DNA from: an uncultured Lachnospiraceae bacterium
Lineage (GTDB): Bacteria > Bacillota > Clostridia > Lachnospirales > Lachnospiraceae
Length of the DNA stretch: 64,000 bases
Direction of reading: 5' to 3'
NCBI GenBank assembly: GCA_947169385.1
Contig: CAMVPR010000001.1
Coordinates: 144,349-208,348 of the forward strand
The position numbers and the translations under genes are program-made. Of this stretch, positions 17,872 through 27,151 are shown piece by piece (position 1 is the stretch's first letter; the number at the start of each line of letters is the position of its first letter). Below the pieces are notes generated by a model. The model made no database searches. It was not told the origin of the DNA and worked only from the letters and a program-made list of their open reading frames with translations.

Positions 17872-17973
17872 GTTTTAGAGCCCTCTGAATTTACACTACT
17901 CTCAAGCCGAGAAAGACAGTCGTTTCAAGATAAGTGAGTTTTAGTGCCCCCTGGATTTACACTACTCTCAAAC
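17872..17973 (-). CRISPR. Degenerate two-repeat remnant of the array
   Basis: Two repeats at 17872-17907 and 17938-17973 flank one 30-bp spacer. Both are mutated: the first reads CTCTGAATTTACA and ends CTCAAGC, the second reads TTTTAGTGCCCCCTGG. Sequence decay at the trailer end fits a leader on the csn2 side. Gene-bearing DNA lies on both sides of this remnant. Confidence 0.9.
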
Positions 17974-18048
17974 TTGCGGAACTCCTGAGAGTTCCGCAAG
18001 CTCACGAAAGGATAAGCCTTTTTCTGCCCTTATTTCCTTAAGCTTCAT
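17968..18048 (-). pseudogene. XRE-type HTH regulator truncated at a CRISPR repeat
   Basis: ATG 18048 starts MKLKEIRAEKGLSFRELAEL, continuing SGVPQ, which is helix 1 to the turn of a Cro/CI HTH. After codon 25 the sequence enters the CRISPR repeat at 17973 and stops at TGA 17968 inside it. A normal protein would continue with the recognition helix. AAGGAGG lies 6 nt before the ATG, and the start overlaps the stop of the preceding 52-aa ORF, so it was part of an operon before being cut. Confidence 0.75.
17973..18000. repeat. Perfect 12-bp inverted repeat touching the CRISPR repeat
   Basis: CTTGCGGAACTC-CTGA-GAGTTCCGCAAG on the plus strand. Its outermost C is the last base of the degenerate CRISPR repeat. 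It overlaps codons 15-25 of the truncated HTH gene. It could be chance from the protein code or a recombination or folding site. Confidence 0.7.
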
Positions 18049-18196
18049 CCTTAGCCTCCTTAAAATAATCGATGATGGTATCTAACACTGCCACGGCTGC
18101 AAAGCCTGTTCCTATATGAAGTATAAGAGTAGACTTCGCTATAATTCCGATAACAGCTGATAACAAAGCCAATAGAATCAATAATCTGAATTTCAT
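18038..18196 (-). CDS. Small membrane protein, 52 aa
   Basis: Starts MKFRLLILLALLSAVIGIIA at ATG 18196 with AAGGAGG ten bases upstream. Two hydrophobic segments (about residues 3-20 and 24-42) are followed by an acidic tail ending YFKEAKDEA. Its stop overlaps the start of the truncated HTH ORF. It has no family that I recognise; it could be a small phage, plasmid or toxin-like membrane peptide. Too short to be trusted from composition alone, but the ribosome binding site and coupling support translation. Confidence 0.6.
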   Translation of the reverse strand: MKFRLLILLALLSAVIGIIAKSTLILHIGTGFAAVAVLDTIIDYFKEAKDEA

Positions 18197-18226
18197 CTTG
18201 TAAAAACCTCCTTAATATGTTATTTT

Positions 18227-18261
18227 ATATCCAAGGGAGGGAGCGAACCTCCCTTGGATAT
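18227..18261. repeat. Strong 14-bp hairpin between the two small ORFs
   Basis: ATATCCAAGGGAGG and CCTCCCTTGGATAT pair perfectly around a 7-nt loop. On the minus strand it is followed by AAAATAAC, not a T run, so it may be an mRNA stability or processing element rather than a terminator. Confidence 0.75.
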
Positions 18262-18266
18262 GTGGC

Positions 18267-18386
18267 TTATAAAAGCCTTATGATGAGTTCTGTAAGAACC
18301 CCGATTATGATACCTTCGAGAATTCTCAAGAAGAACTCTAAGCGCTTGCGGTTGCGTCGCTGGCGCTTTTTCTTTTTCTTGCTCAC
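18267..18386 (-). CDS. Small cationic amphipathic peptide, 39 aa
   Basis: GTG 18386 starts MSKKKKKRQRRNRKRLEFF, then a hydrophobic helix LRILEGIIIGVLTELIIRLL. The ribosome binding site AAAGGAGGTGATAG is very strong. There are only 21 bp between the last CRISPR repeat and the start codon, with the ribosome binding site inside, so there is no room for a promoter of its own; expression would depend on transcripts coming through the array. A basic head plus a membrane helix is seen in type I toxins and some phage peptides, but no assignment is possible. Confidence 0.6.
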   Translation of the reverse strand: MSKKKKKRQRRNRKRLEFFLRILEGIIIGVLTELIIRLL

Positions 18387-18407
18387 CCTATCACCTCCTT
18401 TCCTTAA

Positions 18408-21138
18408 GTTTTAGAGCCCTCTGGATTTACACTACTCTCAAACTATTTCTTTGTGTATTTCTGGAAGTCCTCTGTTTTAGAGCCCTCTGGATTTACACTA
18501 CTCTCAAACAAAAAAGTGGGCTAAAGTGGGTCAAAATCCGTTTTAGAGCCCTCTGGATTTACACTACTCTCAAACTGATTTCGTCTTTAACTTTAAAGCG
18601 CCTCAGTTTTAGAGCCCTCTGGATTTACACTACTCTCAAACCGTTAAGACTGCATTATAACTCATACATCAGTTTTAGAGCCCTCTGGATTTACACTACT
18701 CTCAAACACTAATCTTGCTTGGCTTATTGTTTGGAAGTTTTAGAGCCCTCTGGATTTACACTACTCTCAAACTTTCTACAGTATCGCTTAACGTCTGATT
18801 CTGTTTTAGAGCCCTCTGGATTTACACTACTCTCAAACGTAAGTCGCTGTCGGCTTTGGTGTATAATTGTTTTAGAGCCCTCTGGATTTACACTACTCTC
18901 AAACCATATGTGACCTCATCCTCAAAAGGATTGTGTTTTAGAGCCCTCTGGATTTACACTACTCTCAAACCGAGATCGACTCCGATCCACGCCTCTCGAC
19001 GTTTTAGAGCCCTCTGGATTTACACTACTCTCAAACCATTATCTCCACCACCTTAACTCATGTAATGTTTTAGAGCCCTCTGGATTTACACTACTCTCAA
19101 ACTGTTTCCTGGGCTGATAAACTATGTGTATAGTTTTAGAGCCCTCTGGATTTACACTACTCTCAAACTTGTATAGTTTAATTGTACCTTGCTTAATGTT
19201 TTAGAGCCCTCTGGATTTACACTACTCTCAAACAATGATTGGCGTAAACATATTTAAGTTATGGTTTTAGAGCCCTCTGGATTTACACTACTCTCAAACT
19301 TGCTTATGGTAATAAAGTTAATTATCTAAGTTTTAGAGCCCTCTGGATTTACACTACTCTCAAACTCTCTTATCCAATAGCCACAAAACGCCCCGGTTTT
19401 AGAGCCCTCTGGATTTACACTACTCTCAAACTAATATGGCGGGTGAAACTGTACGCCTTGGTTTTAGAGCCCTCTGGATTTACACTACTCTCAAACGTGC
19501 CTTATGAAATTTTAGGAACAGATGAAGTTTTAGAGCCCTCTGGATTTACACTACTCTCAAACAGGGTTTTGTGAGAAATAAAAAAGTTGTGCGTTTTAGA
19601 GCCCTCTGGATTTACACTACTCTCAAACAGGTCTATAATCACTTGCTGGTATGCTGCAGTTTTAGAGCCCTCTGGATTTACACTACTCTCAAACGTTGGT
19701 AGCCGTCATACTTCTTTTTATTCGTTTTAGAGCCCTCTGGATTTACACTACTCTCAAACAGAGATTCATATTATAAGAACTATGATTCGTTTTAGAGCCC
19801 TCTGGATTTACACTACTCTCAAACCACATCACAGGGAGATATTTTTACCACAGAGTTTTAGAGCCCTCTGGATTTACACTACTCTCAAACATTACTATAT
19901 TATTATTACCTTTTGCCAAGTTTTAGAGCCCTCTGGATTTACACTACTCTCAAACAATATTTCATATTATTATCACATAGTATTGTTTTAGAGCCCTCTG
20001 GATTTACACTACTCTCAAACTACGCATTGGATGCGTTTTCAAGCACTATGGTTTTAGAGCCCTCTGGATTTACACTACTCTCAAACATTATCTTGGCAAA
20101 TTCTTCATCGATAGTCGTTTTAGAGCCCTCTGGATTTACACTACTCTCAAACCCTAACTGTGGTTTAAAAATGGAGGTGGAGTTTTAGAGCCCTCTGGAT
20201 TTACACTACTCTCAAACAAGTCTTGTATCTTCATGAATCGAGTGATTGTTTTAGAGCCCTCTGGATTTACACTACTCTCAAACATAATTTCTACCTCCTA
20301 TACATACTCACTGTTTTAGAGCCCTCTGGATTTACACTACTCTCAAACTGGTAAAGGCATAGAGGGCGGTATTGTAGAGTTTTAGAGCCCTCTGGATTTA
20401 CACTACTCTCAAACAACCTGTTCGAGTGCTGCATTCCAACCGGCGTTTTAGAGCCCTCTGGATTTACACTACTCTCAAACGGCCTTGTGAATATCCAGAA
20501 GTGGTTGTTGTTTTAGAGCCCTCTGGATTTACACTACTCTCAAACAAAAGCTGTCCGTTACTTCATTTGTGGCGCGTTTTAGAGCCCTCTGGATTTACAC
20601 TACTCTCAAACAAAGTTGCATCCAGGATTGCGGCTGCATCTGTTTTAGAGCCCTCTGGATTTACACTACTCTCAAACCAAAATACTTTCGATTGATGGAA
20701 ATGCCGGTTTTAGAGCCCTCTGGATTTACACTACTCTCAAACAAAGACGGCTTATTGACGGCATTTGCTATGGTTTTAGAGCCCTCTGGATTTACACTAC
20801 TCTCAAACGTAGCGATTGTGTACTTAAGGTCTGCACTAGTTTTAGAGCCCTCTGGATTTACACTACTCTCAAACTGTATAATCTTGTAGGACATCTTGGG
20901 AGGGGTTTTAGAGCCCTCTGGATTTACACTACTCTCAAACGACATAGTTACGGCTATTGACCTCATTCAGGTTTTAGAGCCCTCTGGATTTACACTACTC
21001 TCAAACCAGCTTGTCTATATATTTATCAGGGTCTCTGTTTTAGAGCCCTCTGGATTTACACTACTCTCAAACTACGACATCTGCGACATCTTTATACTTA
21101 TCGTTTTAGAGCCCTCTGGATTTACACTACTCTCAAAC
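18408..21138 (-). CRISPR. Type II-A CRISPR array, 42 repeats, 41 spacers
   Basis: 42 copies of a 36-bp repeat (minus-strand sense begins GTTTGAGAGTAGTGTAAATC and ends GGGCTCTAAAAC) at 65- or 66-bp spacing; 30 spacers are 30 bp and 11 are 29 bp. First repeat 18408-18443, last 21103-21138. The minus strand is the crRNA strand for three reasons: the repeat pairs with the plus-strand tracrRNA in the SpCas9 manner, the leader with ATTTGAG is at the right end next to csn2, and decayed repeats are at the left end. All repeats in this block appear identical. Spacer sources were not searched. Confidence 0.98.
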
Positions 21139-21210
21139 CTCAAATTGACCAACCGTTCGAGAAAACTGCCTACGACGCAGTGCAATAAATCCAAAGGAAT
21201 GTGTAATTTA
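21139..21210 (-). promoter_or_regulatory. CRISPR leader with leader-anchoring sequence
   Basis: The 72 bp between csn2 and the first repeat end, on the minus strand, with ATTTGAG directly joined to the repeat GTTTGAGAG. ATTTGAG is the leader-anchoring sequence reported for streptococcal type II-A systems that directs Cas1-Cas2 to insert new spacers at the first repeat. No clear consensus promoter lies in the leader; the pre-crRNA promoter may be in the end of csn2. Confidence 0.85.
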
Positions 21211-21870
21211 CTATATGATACACAAATCATCATCAATTATCAACCCATCAATCTCTTTCATATACTCTCTATAACTAGAATCTACAATCAAAACCTTGTA
21301 CCCCTTAATTCTAACTGTCTTAACAAAATCTAACACCATGCTCTTAGAATAGTAAGATGTCAGATTAACATAAATAAACAACCTCTCTCCTAACAAATCC
21401 GTCACTACATCCATAAAATTCACAAGTTTATCTATGTTACACATACTGTCATCAACAATAGTAACACCACACATTTTGACAAGAGAAGATACTGTTATCC
21501 CCGTATAGTCAAATGAATATCTAAACCTATCTGTTAATCCAGAAATATAATTCTCAATCTCAGCTAATAATGACATGGTCTTACTGTAATTCAATTCATT
21601 GACCGCTTCTTTCTCTATCATTGAATTAATCTTGTTAAGTATTCTCTTTTCGTTAATGTCAAAAGGAATATATGTCGTTATTAACTCCACCGATTTAGAC
21701 ATTTTAATTATCTTAGAATCCTCTGAGAGAGTAATATCACCTTCATCTCCACTAATCTGCCTATATAAGTCATCAACAAACCTATACATAGCATCAGGAT
21801 CCTCAATAACCAGATAAAACACACTGTCAACGTCTATATATCCGGAAACAATACTTAACGTCATTCTCAC
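21211..21870 (-). CDS. csn2: CRISPR-associated protein Csn2
   Basis: 219 aa, the marker of subtype II-A. Csn2 proteins form DNA-end-binding tetrameric rings needed for spacer acquisition. The sequence is in the short (about 220 aa) class. It is last in the cas9-cas1-cas2-csn2 operon, overlaps cas2 by 4 nt and directly precedes the leader. Similarity is weak, as is normal for Csn2, so the call rests on position, size and the predicted alpha/beta ATPase-like fold ([24 protein letters not shown]). Confidence 0.88.
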   Translation of the reverse strand: MRMTLSIVSGYIDVDSVFYLVIEDPDAMYRFVDDLYRQISGDEGDITLSEDSKIIKMSKSVELITTYIPFDINEKRILNKINSMIEKEAVNELNYSKTMSLLAEIENYISGLTDRFRYSFDYTGITVSSLVKMCGVTIVDDSMCNIDKLVNFMDVVTDLLGERLFIYVNLTSYYSKSMVLDFVKTVRIKGYKVLIVDSSYREYMKEIDGLIIDDDLCII

Positions 21871-22172
21871 AGCACAATTAACCTCTCATCAGAATCAACA
21901 ACATCAGTTTCAAACGTTCCAACAATATTTACAGTATTGGAAAACTGCTTCTCAGTCACCACCAACGCCTGCACCAATCCATCCAACGGCTTATTCTTCT
22001 TAAGGAACTCAAGAGTTGACTTCTGAACAGTCTGGTTAAGAACCATCTTAACGTAAACAGATTCCTGCATCATAACAAACCCGTTTTTTATAAGCAGCTT
22101 TCTGAATCTCCTATATTCTCTCTTGTCCTTATCCGTAGTTGTCGGCAAATCAAAGAAAACTATAATCCTCAT
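21867..22172 (-). CDS. cas2: CRISPR-associated endonuclease Cas2
   Basis: 101 aa from ATG 22172, starting [20 protein letters not shown], the ferredoxin-fold beta1 with its conserved Asp followed by the [12 protein letters not shown] helix. Bridges two Cas1 dimers in the spacer integrase. A TTG five codons upstream would overlap cas1; ATG was preferred. The operon position supports the call. Confidence 0.95.
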   Translation of the reverse strand: MRIIVFFDLPTTTDKDKREYRRFRKLLIKNGFVMMQESVYVKMVLNQTVQKSTLEFLKKNKPLDGLVQALVVTEKQFSNTVNIVGTFETDVVDSDERLIVL

Positions 22173-22176
22173 AAAC

Positions 22177-23049
22177 CTATAACTCAAAAAACTTAATCAA
22201 CTCCACATTCTCTTCATTAATAGCATCAAAAACTGATTTAACATATATCTTAATAGCATTAAGCACAGTTTGCTCCGTATCTCTAATAATCACAGTACTA
22301 TTAACAACATTCACTAATGTACGTTTTTGCTCAACTCCAAATTCTGTAACTCCTAGCTTTAAGACTTCTATATCAACTAACACTCTATATGGTTCCATAA
22401 GATCACAACTCAGATTAAAATGATTAAACTGATTATCATGCCCTAACCCTAGTTGAGTAAGATATCCATTAGAAACCACTTCACGATTAATAGCAGACAG
22501 TATTATTGAATATCCATAATCCAACGCACTATTTATAGCATTATCTTCATCGCTTCTCGTAAAATCCATGCCAAATATCGCGTTAAAATAGACTTTGGCT
22601 GCATGTCCTTCTCGATTAGAAATATCTCCATCTTGTAATTCGTTAACATAGTTAAATAAGAGTTTTGACTCATCAAGACACTCATTGTTTCTCAATACTT
22701 TAGCTTGATTACTAATCTTCTCTCTAACAATTCTGGTCCATACATCAAGCTTAATATTATCATTCCATAGAAACTGTGATTTAATCTTCAAGGAATCATT
22801 ATGCGCACCATAGTAAGGAACCAGTTCCGAATGAGGATTTCTTTTAGAGTCACAGAATATAACCTTTATCTTTTTATTAATCAATTCTGTCATTAAGTAC
22901 GCTGTCATAGATACCGAGTTATCTTCTATGATAAGTATTGCAATCTCGTCAAGTAAAACACGCTTGGTATCTTCACCTCTCACAATCATATAGTTCATTC
23001 CATAGTCAAGCTTACATCTTTTAGAGATTACAACTGTTCTCCAGCTCAT
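22177..23049 (-). CDS. cas1: CRISPR-associated integrase Cas1
   Basis: 290 aa, typical of type II Cas1. It starts [18 protein letters not shown] and has the C-terminal alpha-helical active-site region [20 protein letters not shown] with the catalytic His and [11 protein letters not shown] with the acidic residue. With Cas2, Csn2 and Cas9 it carries out spacer acquisition. It overlaps cas9 by 4 nt. Confidence 0.96.
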   Translation of the reverse strand: MSWRTVVISKRCKLDYGMNYMIVRGEDTKRVLLDEIAILIIEDNSVSMTAYLMTELINKKIKVIFCDSKRNPHSELVPYYGAHNDSLKIKSQFLWNDNIKLDVWTRIVREKISNQAKVLRNNECLDESKLLFNYVNELQDGDISNREGHAAKVYFNAIFGMDFTRSDEDNAINSALDYGYSIILSAINREVVSNGYLTQLGLGHDNQFNHFNLSCDLMEPYRVLVDIEVLKLGVTEFGVEQKRTLVNVVNSTVIIRDTEQTVLNAIKIYVKSVFDAINEENVELIKFFEL

Positions 23050-26000
23050 TTAAGCAACTCCAAAAGATTAATTGATTCTTTAGTAAATATACCTGAAGGC
23101 GATTCATCAATAATCTTAACACTTATATACTTACATGAGGATAGATTAGCACCAATCGTTGCAGCTCCACTGGAAGACTTTCCACCTATGCCCTTTAAAT
23201 CAACACCTCCTGTTCTACCAGACTTAAGTAATTCGACACATTTAAACAGCGTTTCCACTTGTTCATCAAAAGACAATTTTATAAATCTGTCTCTCCCAAC
23301 AGATAATGTTTCAGCTTGATTATTAGGCATTTTTATAAAATGATTTGTCATTAACTTGCTAGTTAATGCATCATATAAACTAACGTTACTCTCCTCAGAT
23401 AATCCATCGTGTTCTGAATCATGGCAGAAAGCTTTATTGTTCTTCTTTTTCTCGCTATACTTCTCTAGCTTACTAACATACCTTATAAACTCCTCTGACA
23501 AAACAAGACTTTCAGAACTCGTTAATAATACTATTTTACCTCCGTTCGCCTTACCATTAACCCATACCTTAAAACCATCAAGTGAAAGAACTGACTTATA
23601 TTTAATCACTCTCTTACCCAAAGGCAGCTCAACATCCTCTATCTTCTTGCTATTTAAATTACTTAAGAATCCAGTTACATACTCTATTGCGTATTTATCA
23701 TCATTCAAAAACCTCTCACTTGACATTAACTCAACCGGCACAAATGATACCTCTCTCTTACCACCTCTTAAATACCTTGCAACAGTAAAGAAAGTTGCTG
23801 TAGCCTTATTGTAGCCACCATATTTAGCGATATCCTTTCCTTTCTTTAACGGAATCTGTCCGTTACCCTTCTTCAAAGGCATCTGATCAAACAATCCACC
23901 TTTTTGGCAAAATGCATATCTCGTAAGGTGTATGTTATTCTTTAAATAAATCTTCTTAACTCGATCTATATCTTCTGCCCCACTCCATACAATTTCATCG
24001 CCTCTTATCAGCTCTCTAGTAAATATAACTTTAGTATTCAAACTATACTTATCATTAACACTAAAGAATTTTTTGGTAAACCTCTCATGATACACATTAC
24101 CTGCAACAATATTCAAGTAGGCGTCTTTGGCGTGATGAAGATCATTTATTATTCTTGACTTAGGAGGCAATTCAAATACCTGTTTAAAATCAGAAGCAAG
24201 CTTGGCTTTGACATATACTATCTCCGTATCGGGATATAAATTATTAAGCAACTGTGTTACTGCCTTCATCGATTGTCTCGTCTCTACCAATTGCCTGTTA
24301 ATGAACCCCATCTTCTCTTCATCAGTAAAACCGTTACTCCTAATAAGTCGAGCGTACTTCTCTTTTGTAATGAGTCCGTTATCTGCCAGTTTCTTCCAAT
24401 AACTGTGCATCTTGCTTCTTATATCTGCTCTTATCGGATACTCGTCCTTCTTATCTCCGTTTATCTCTGACAACACAAGAACTTTATTGTTAAGAACACT
24501 ATCATCCTTAACCAAACTCTGAGGATATATATGATCTATATTATACTTGGTGGTCTTCAACTGCGAAACATCTATACTCTCACCACTGTACATACATTTA
24601 CCAAGCTGGAGATAATACAAGAACAAAGCCTCACTCTGAAGTCTGTTATTAGCCATGTCTCCCATATCTTCAAGTTGCTTCTCCAACTCTCTCGTGTCTT
24701 CTTCCACCTGGCTATATAGTCCTAATATCTGTTCTTTCCTAGAAAGCTTTCGACCTTTGTCTTCTTCCGGCCCTCTAGCCATTTCAACAAATATCTTACG
24801 AGGACAACCTCCCATAGCTGAAACTACATCTTTAACTACAGCAAGTGTTCTGGTAACAGGTCTCTTGACTGCATTTGAAAGACCTAATTCTTCCATCTGA
24901 TCAACTATTGATTTCTTATGCTCCTGATAATACGCAGTCCTATACTCATCAATCTTCTCTCTAAAAGTGTATTTATCAGACAAGAGCTGCATTAAATTGT
25001 CGTTGCTCTCCCATAAGAAATACATAATTGTTCCTATCTCACCGGTCTCTTTATCAGCACCCTCTAGTTCATCAAGGAAGAATCTAGAAAGTCTACCAAA
25101 ATCTTTATACTTTAATCTAGATATATACTTAATATCATCTTCACTTAATGTCGAGTATTCATCCTTCAACCAATGCTTATATCTAAGCTTGTCTTCTGTA
25201 TATGTACATCTCTCTATAATCTTCTCTACATCATTCTCGTTAAGAATATTCTTGTTTAATAAATTTCTAAACTCATACTGTGACTTTAAAGATGACTTAA
25301 TTGTTATATCTATTCCACTTACAACATCATCTTTCTTCATATAATCATTGCTAAATAGATAATCTACTATATTCTTAGGCGTAACTTTAGCTCTCTTACA
25401 GAATAAATCATTATAAATACCCTGCTTGGCTTCCACACTTATCTTAGTCTCATTAACTTTTAAATTATTGATCTCGTTAAGAACATTATATTTCATGTAT
25501 AGTAAAGAATTCTTCGGTAATACATTCTTGCCCGGGATATATGTACACATGTTGGTCATTCGATTGATGAATTCATTCTCGCTAGCATCTCTGTCAACCA
25601 ACTTATCAAAGTTCCATGGATATATCTTGCCCTCTGCTTTACGAACCAACCAAGCATTATCACTGTTGTCTTTACGCAATGGTCCAACATAGTATGGTAT
25701 TCTGAAAGTAAATGTATCCATAATCTTTTTAACATTGCTGTATCCATCCTCATCAACTTCAGTCAAGAACGGATAGTGTTTCTCTGCATTTTCAAGAATC
25801 TTTTTTAGCTCAACATAGTACAACTGATACGGAATTACTCTGTTATCCGTATTAACCTGCTTAGGCATAAAGGTATTATCATTGATTCTCTCTATCATAT
25901 CGTTGATAATATCTGCATCCTCGGTTTTAAAATCTAATGAGTCAAGTTTCAACGTCTTCTTAAGAAATGCACAAAACTCTTCAGGACTACACTTCTTCTT

Positions 26001-27116
26001 AGGAAGGGATTCACCACTCTTTACTGATTTAAAATTATAAGAATAAGCAGTATAGTTAGTTATGTCTTTATTGCTGTATCTAAAAACATCATAGTAAACC
26101 GAAGAATCATAATACTTCTTAACAATCATTTTAAGATTCGAAAGATCCTTCTTATGTTGCTCGTATACCTTAACTTTAGCTTCAGATATATAATTACTTC
26201 CGGAAAGAATATCAGAAAGAACACTCCACTCATACATCGAAACAAGTCTGGCGACAACCTCACCATCATCACCCAACTGAGGAAGAATCTCTTCCATATC
26301 ACTACTTATAGAGAAACTGATATCCTCCTCAACAATTGAGTTAGGAAATAATTTACTATAACTAACCTTTCCACCAGATATAAATGTTACCAATTCCTTC
26401 TTACTGATAAAATAATCATCATCCGGAATCTTCCCGGCATATAGAAATTCTTTAAACTTAAGCTTTTTATTATTAACTCCCTTGATCTTAAGAATTCTTC
26501 CAAATTCATCAACATCAACAGAATCCCAAGGGAGATCAAATCCTTGCGACTCAAAATAATTAACAAAATTATTGTAAATTGAACCAAACTCAAGTACTTT
26601 ATCTGCTCTATCAGGACTTACTTCACTTAAAAAATGGCCTCTGTGAGCAACTAACCAATCAACTGCAATATTGATAAGCCTGATATCAAATTTCTTACTT
26701 TCATTAGTCATAAGATCCATCAAAAGGTGATGAATCGTTGGATATTCTTCGTGAAATCTCTTATCATCATATGAATCTCCATTAAAGTATAAAAATGGGT
26801 AGTCGGATTTAGTCTTGTCTTCTGAATATAGAGCGCTCTCCTTCTTCCTAATATAAAAATCCTGATCTATCTTACACACTTCCGGAGCGAATATCTCATC
26901 AATTAAAACAACCCTCTGTTGTCTTCTGTCTAATCTTCTCCTGGCAGTTCTAAAGCTTCTCCGCTCTGCACTCTGATTAGCAGCATCGAAAAGGTGTGAC
27001 CCCCACATAGCTTCACCTTTGTGTTTCATAAGATTATATCGATTGTCAGTTACTGCGTAACCTACTGAATCTGTACCAATATCTAACCCAATGTAATAAT
27101 TTTTTGTATTTTTCAT
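23046..27116 (-). CDS. cas9: Type II-A Cas9 nuclease
   Basis: 1356 aa from ATG 27116, close to SpCas9 (1368). RuvC-I IGLDIGTDSVG has D12; the Arg-rich bridge helix ERRSFRTARRRLDRRQQR is at about 51-68; RuvC-II VEMARGPEE has E778; the HNH motif NIDHIYPQS has H862; RuvC-III HHAKDAYLN has H995 and D998. The large helical recognition lobe lies between about 80 and 720, and the C-terminal 250 residues are the PAM-interacting region. ATG 27116 has AGGAG ten bases upstream; the in-frame GTG 20 codons earlier lies in the antisense of the tracrRNA anti-repeat and is not needed. The nuclease should be active. PAM not predictable here. Confidence 0.98.
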   Translation of the reverse strand: MKNTKNYYIGLDIGTDSVGYAVTDNRYNLMKHKGEAMWGSHLFDAANQSAERRSFRTARRRLDRRQQRVVLIDEIFAPEVCKIDQDFYIRKKESALYSEDKTKSDYPFLYFNGDSYDDKRFHEEYPTIHHLLMDLMTNESKKFDIRLINIAVDWLVAHRGHFLSEVSPDRADKVLEFGSIYNNFVNYFESQGFDLPWDSVDVDEFGRILKIKGVNNKKLKFKEFLYAGKIPDDDYFISKKELVTFISGGKVSYSKLFPNSIVEEDISFSISSDMEEILPQLGDDGEVVARLVSMYEWSVLSDILSGSNYISEAKVKVYEQHKKDLSNLKMIVKKYYDSSVYYDVFRYSNKDITNYTAYSYNFKSVKSGESLPKKKCSPEEFCAFLKKTLKLDSLDFKTEDADIINDMIERINDNTFMPKQVNTDNRVIPYQLYYVELKKILENAEKHYPFLTEVDEDGYSNVKKIMDTFTFRIPYYVGPLRKDNSDNAWLVRKAEGKIYPWNFDKLVDRDASENEFINRMTNMCTYIPGKNVLPKNSLLYMKYNVLNEINNLKVNETKISVEAKQGIYNDLFCKRAKVTPKNIVDYLFSNDYMKKDDVVSGIDITIKSSLKSQYEFRNLLNKNILNENDVEKIIERCTYTEDKLRYKHWLKDEYSTLSEDDIKYISRLKYKDFGRLSRFFLDELEGADKETGEIGTIMYFLWESNDNLMQLLSDKYTFREKIDEYRTAYYQEHKKSIVDQMEELGLSNAVKRPVTRTLAVVKDVVSAMGGCPRKIFVEMARGPEEDKGRKLSRKEQILGLYSQVEEDTRELEKQLEDMGDMANNRLQSEALFLYYLQLGKCMYSGESIDVSQLKTTKYNIDHIYPQSLVKDDSVLNNKVLVLSEINGDKKDEYPIRADIRSKMHSYWKKLADNGLITKEKYARLIRSNGFTDEEKMGFINRQLVETRQSMKAVTQLLNNLYPDTEIVYVKAKLASDFKQVFELPPKSRIINDLHHAKDAYLNIVAGNVYHERFTKKFFSVNDKYSLNTKVIFTRELIRGDEIVWSGAEDIDRVKKIYLKNNIHLTRYAFCQKGGLFDQMPLKKGNGQIPLKKGKDIAKYGGYNKATATFFTVARYLRGGKREVSFVPVELMSSERFLNDDKYAIEYVTGFLSNLNSKKIEDVELPLGKRVIKYKSVLSLDGFKVWVNGKANGGKIVLLTSSESLVLSEEFIRYVSKLEKYSEKKKNNKAFCHDSEHDGLSEESNVSLYDALTSKLMTNHFIKMPNNQAETLSVGRDRFIKLSFDEQVETLFKCVELLKSGRTGGVDLKGIGGKSSSGAATIGANLSSCKYISVKIIDESPSGIFTKESINLLELLK

Positions 27117-27117
27117 A

Positions 27118-27145
27118 TTGACATTTCTCCTGAATGTGTTATTCT
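27118..27145 (+). promoter_or_regulatory. tracrRNA promoter abutting the cas9 start codon
   Basis: Plus-strand TTGACA at 27118-27123, 16 bp, TATTCT at 27140-27145. The -35 box begins 2 bp from the cas9 ATG (27114-27116) and the spacer overlays the cas9 ribosome binding site. Predicted start near 27152. Confidence 0.75.
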
Positions 27146-27151
27146 TGTAAG

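Noticed and set aside
18408..21138. crRNA transcription from the plus strand
   Set aside because: The plus-strand repeat cannot pair with the plus-strand tracrRNA, and leader, ATTTGAG and repeat decay all point to the minus strand.
18719..21333. Plus- and minus-strand ORFs with repeated FRALWIYTTLK, VLEPSGFTLLSN or FESSVNPEGSKT motifs
   Set aside because: They are translations of the CRISPR repeat in different frames, with spacers as the variable part. Not genes.
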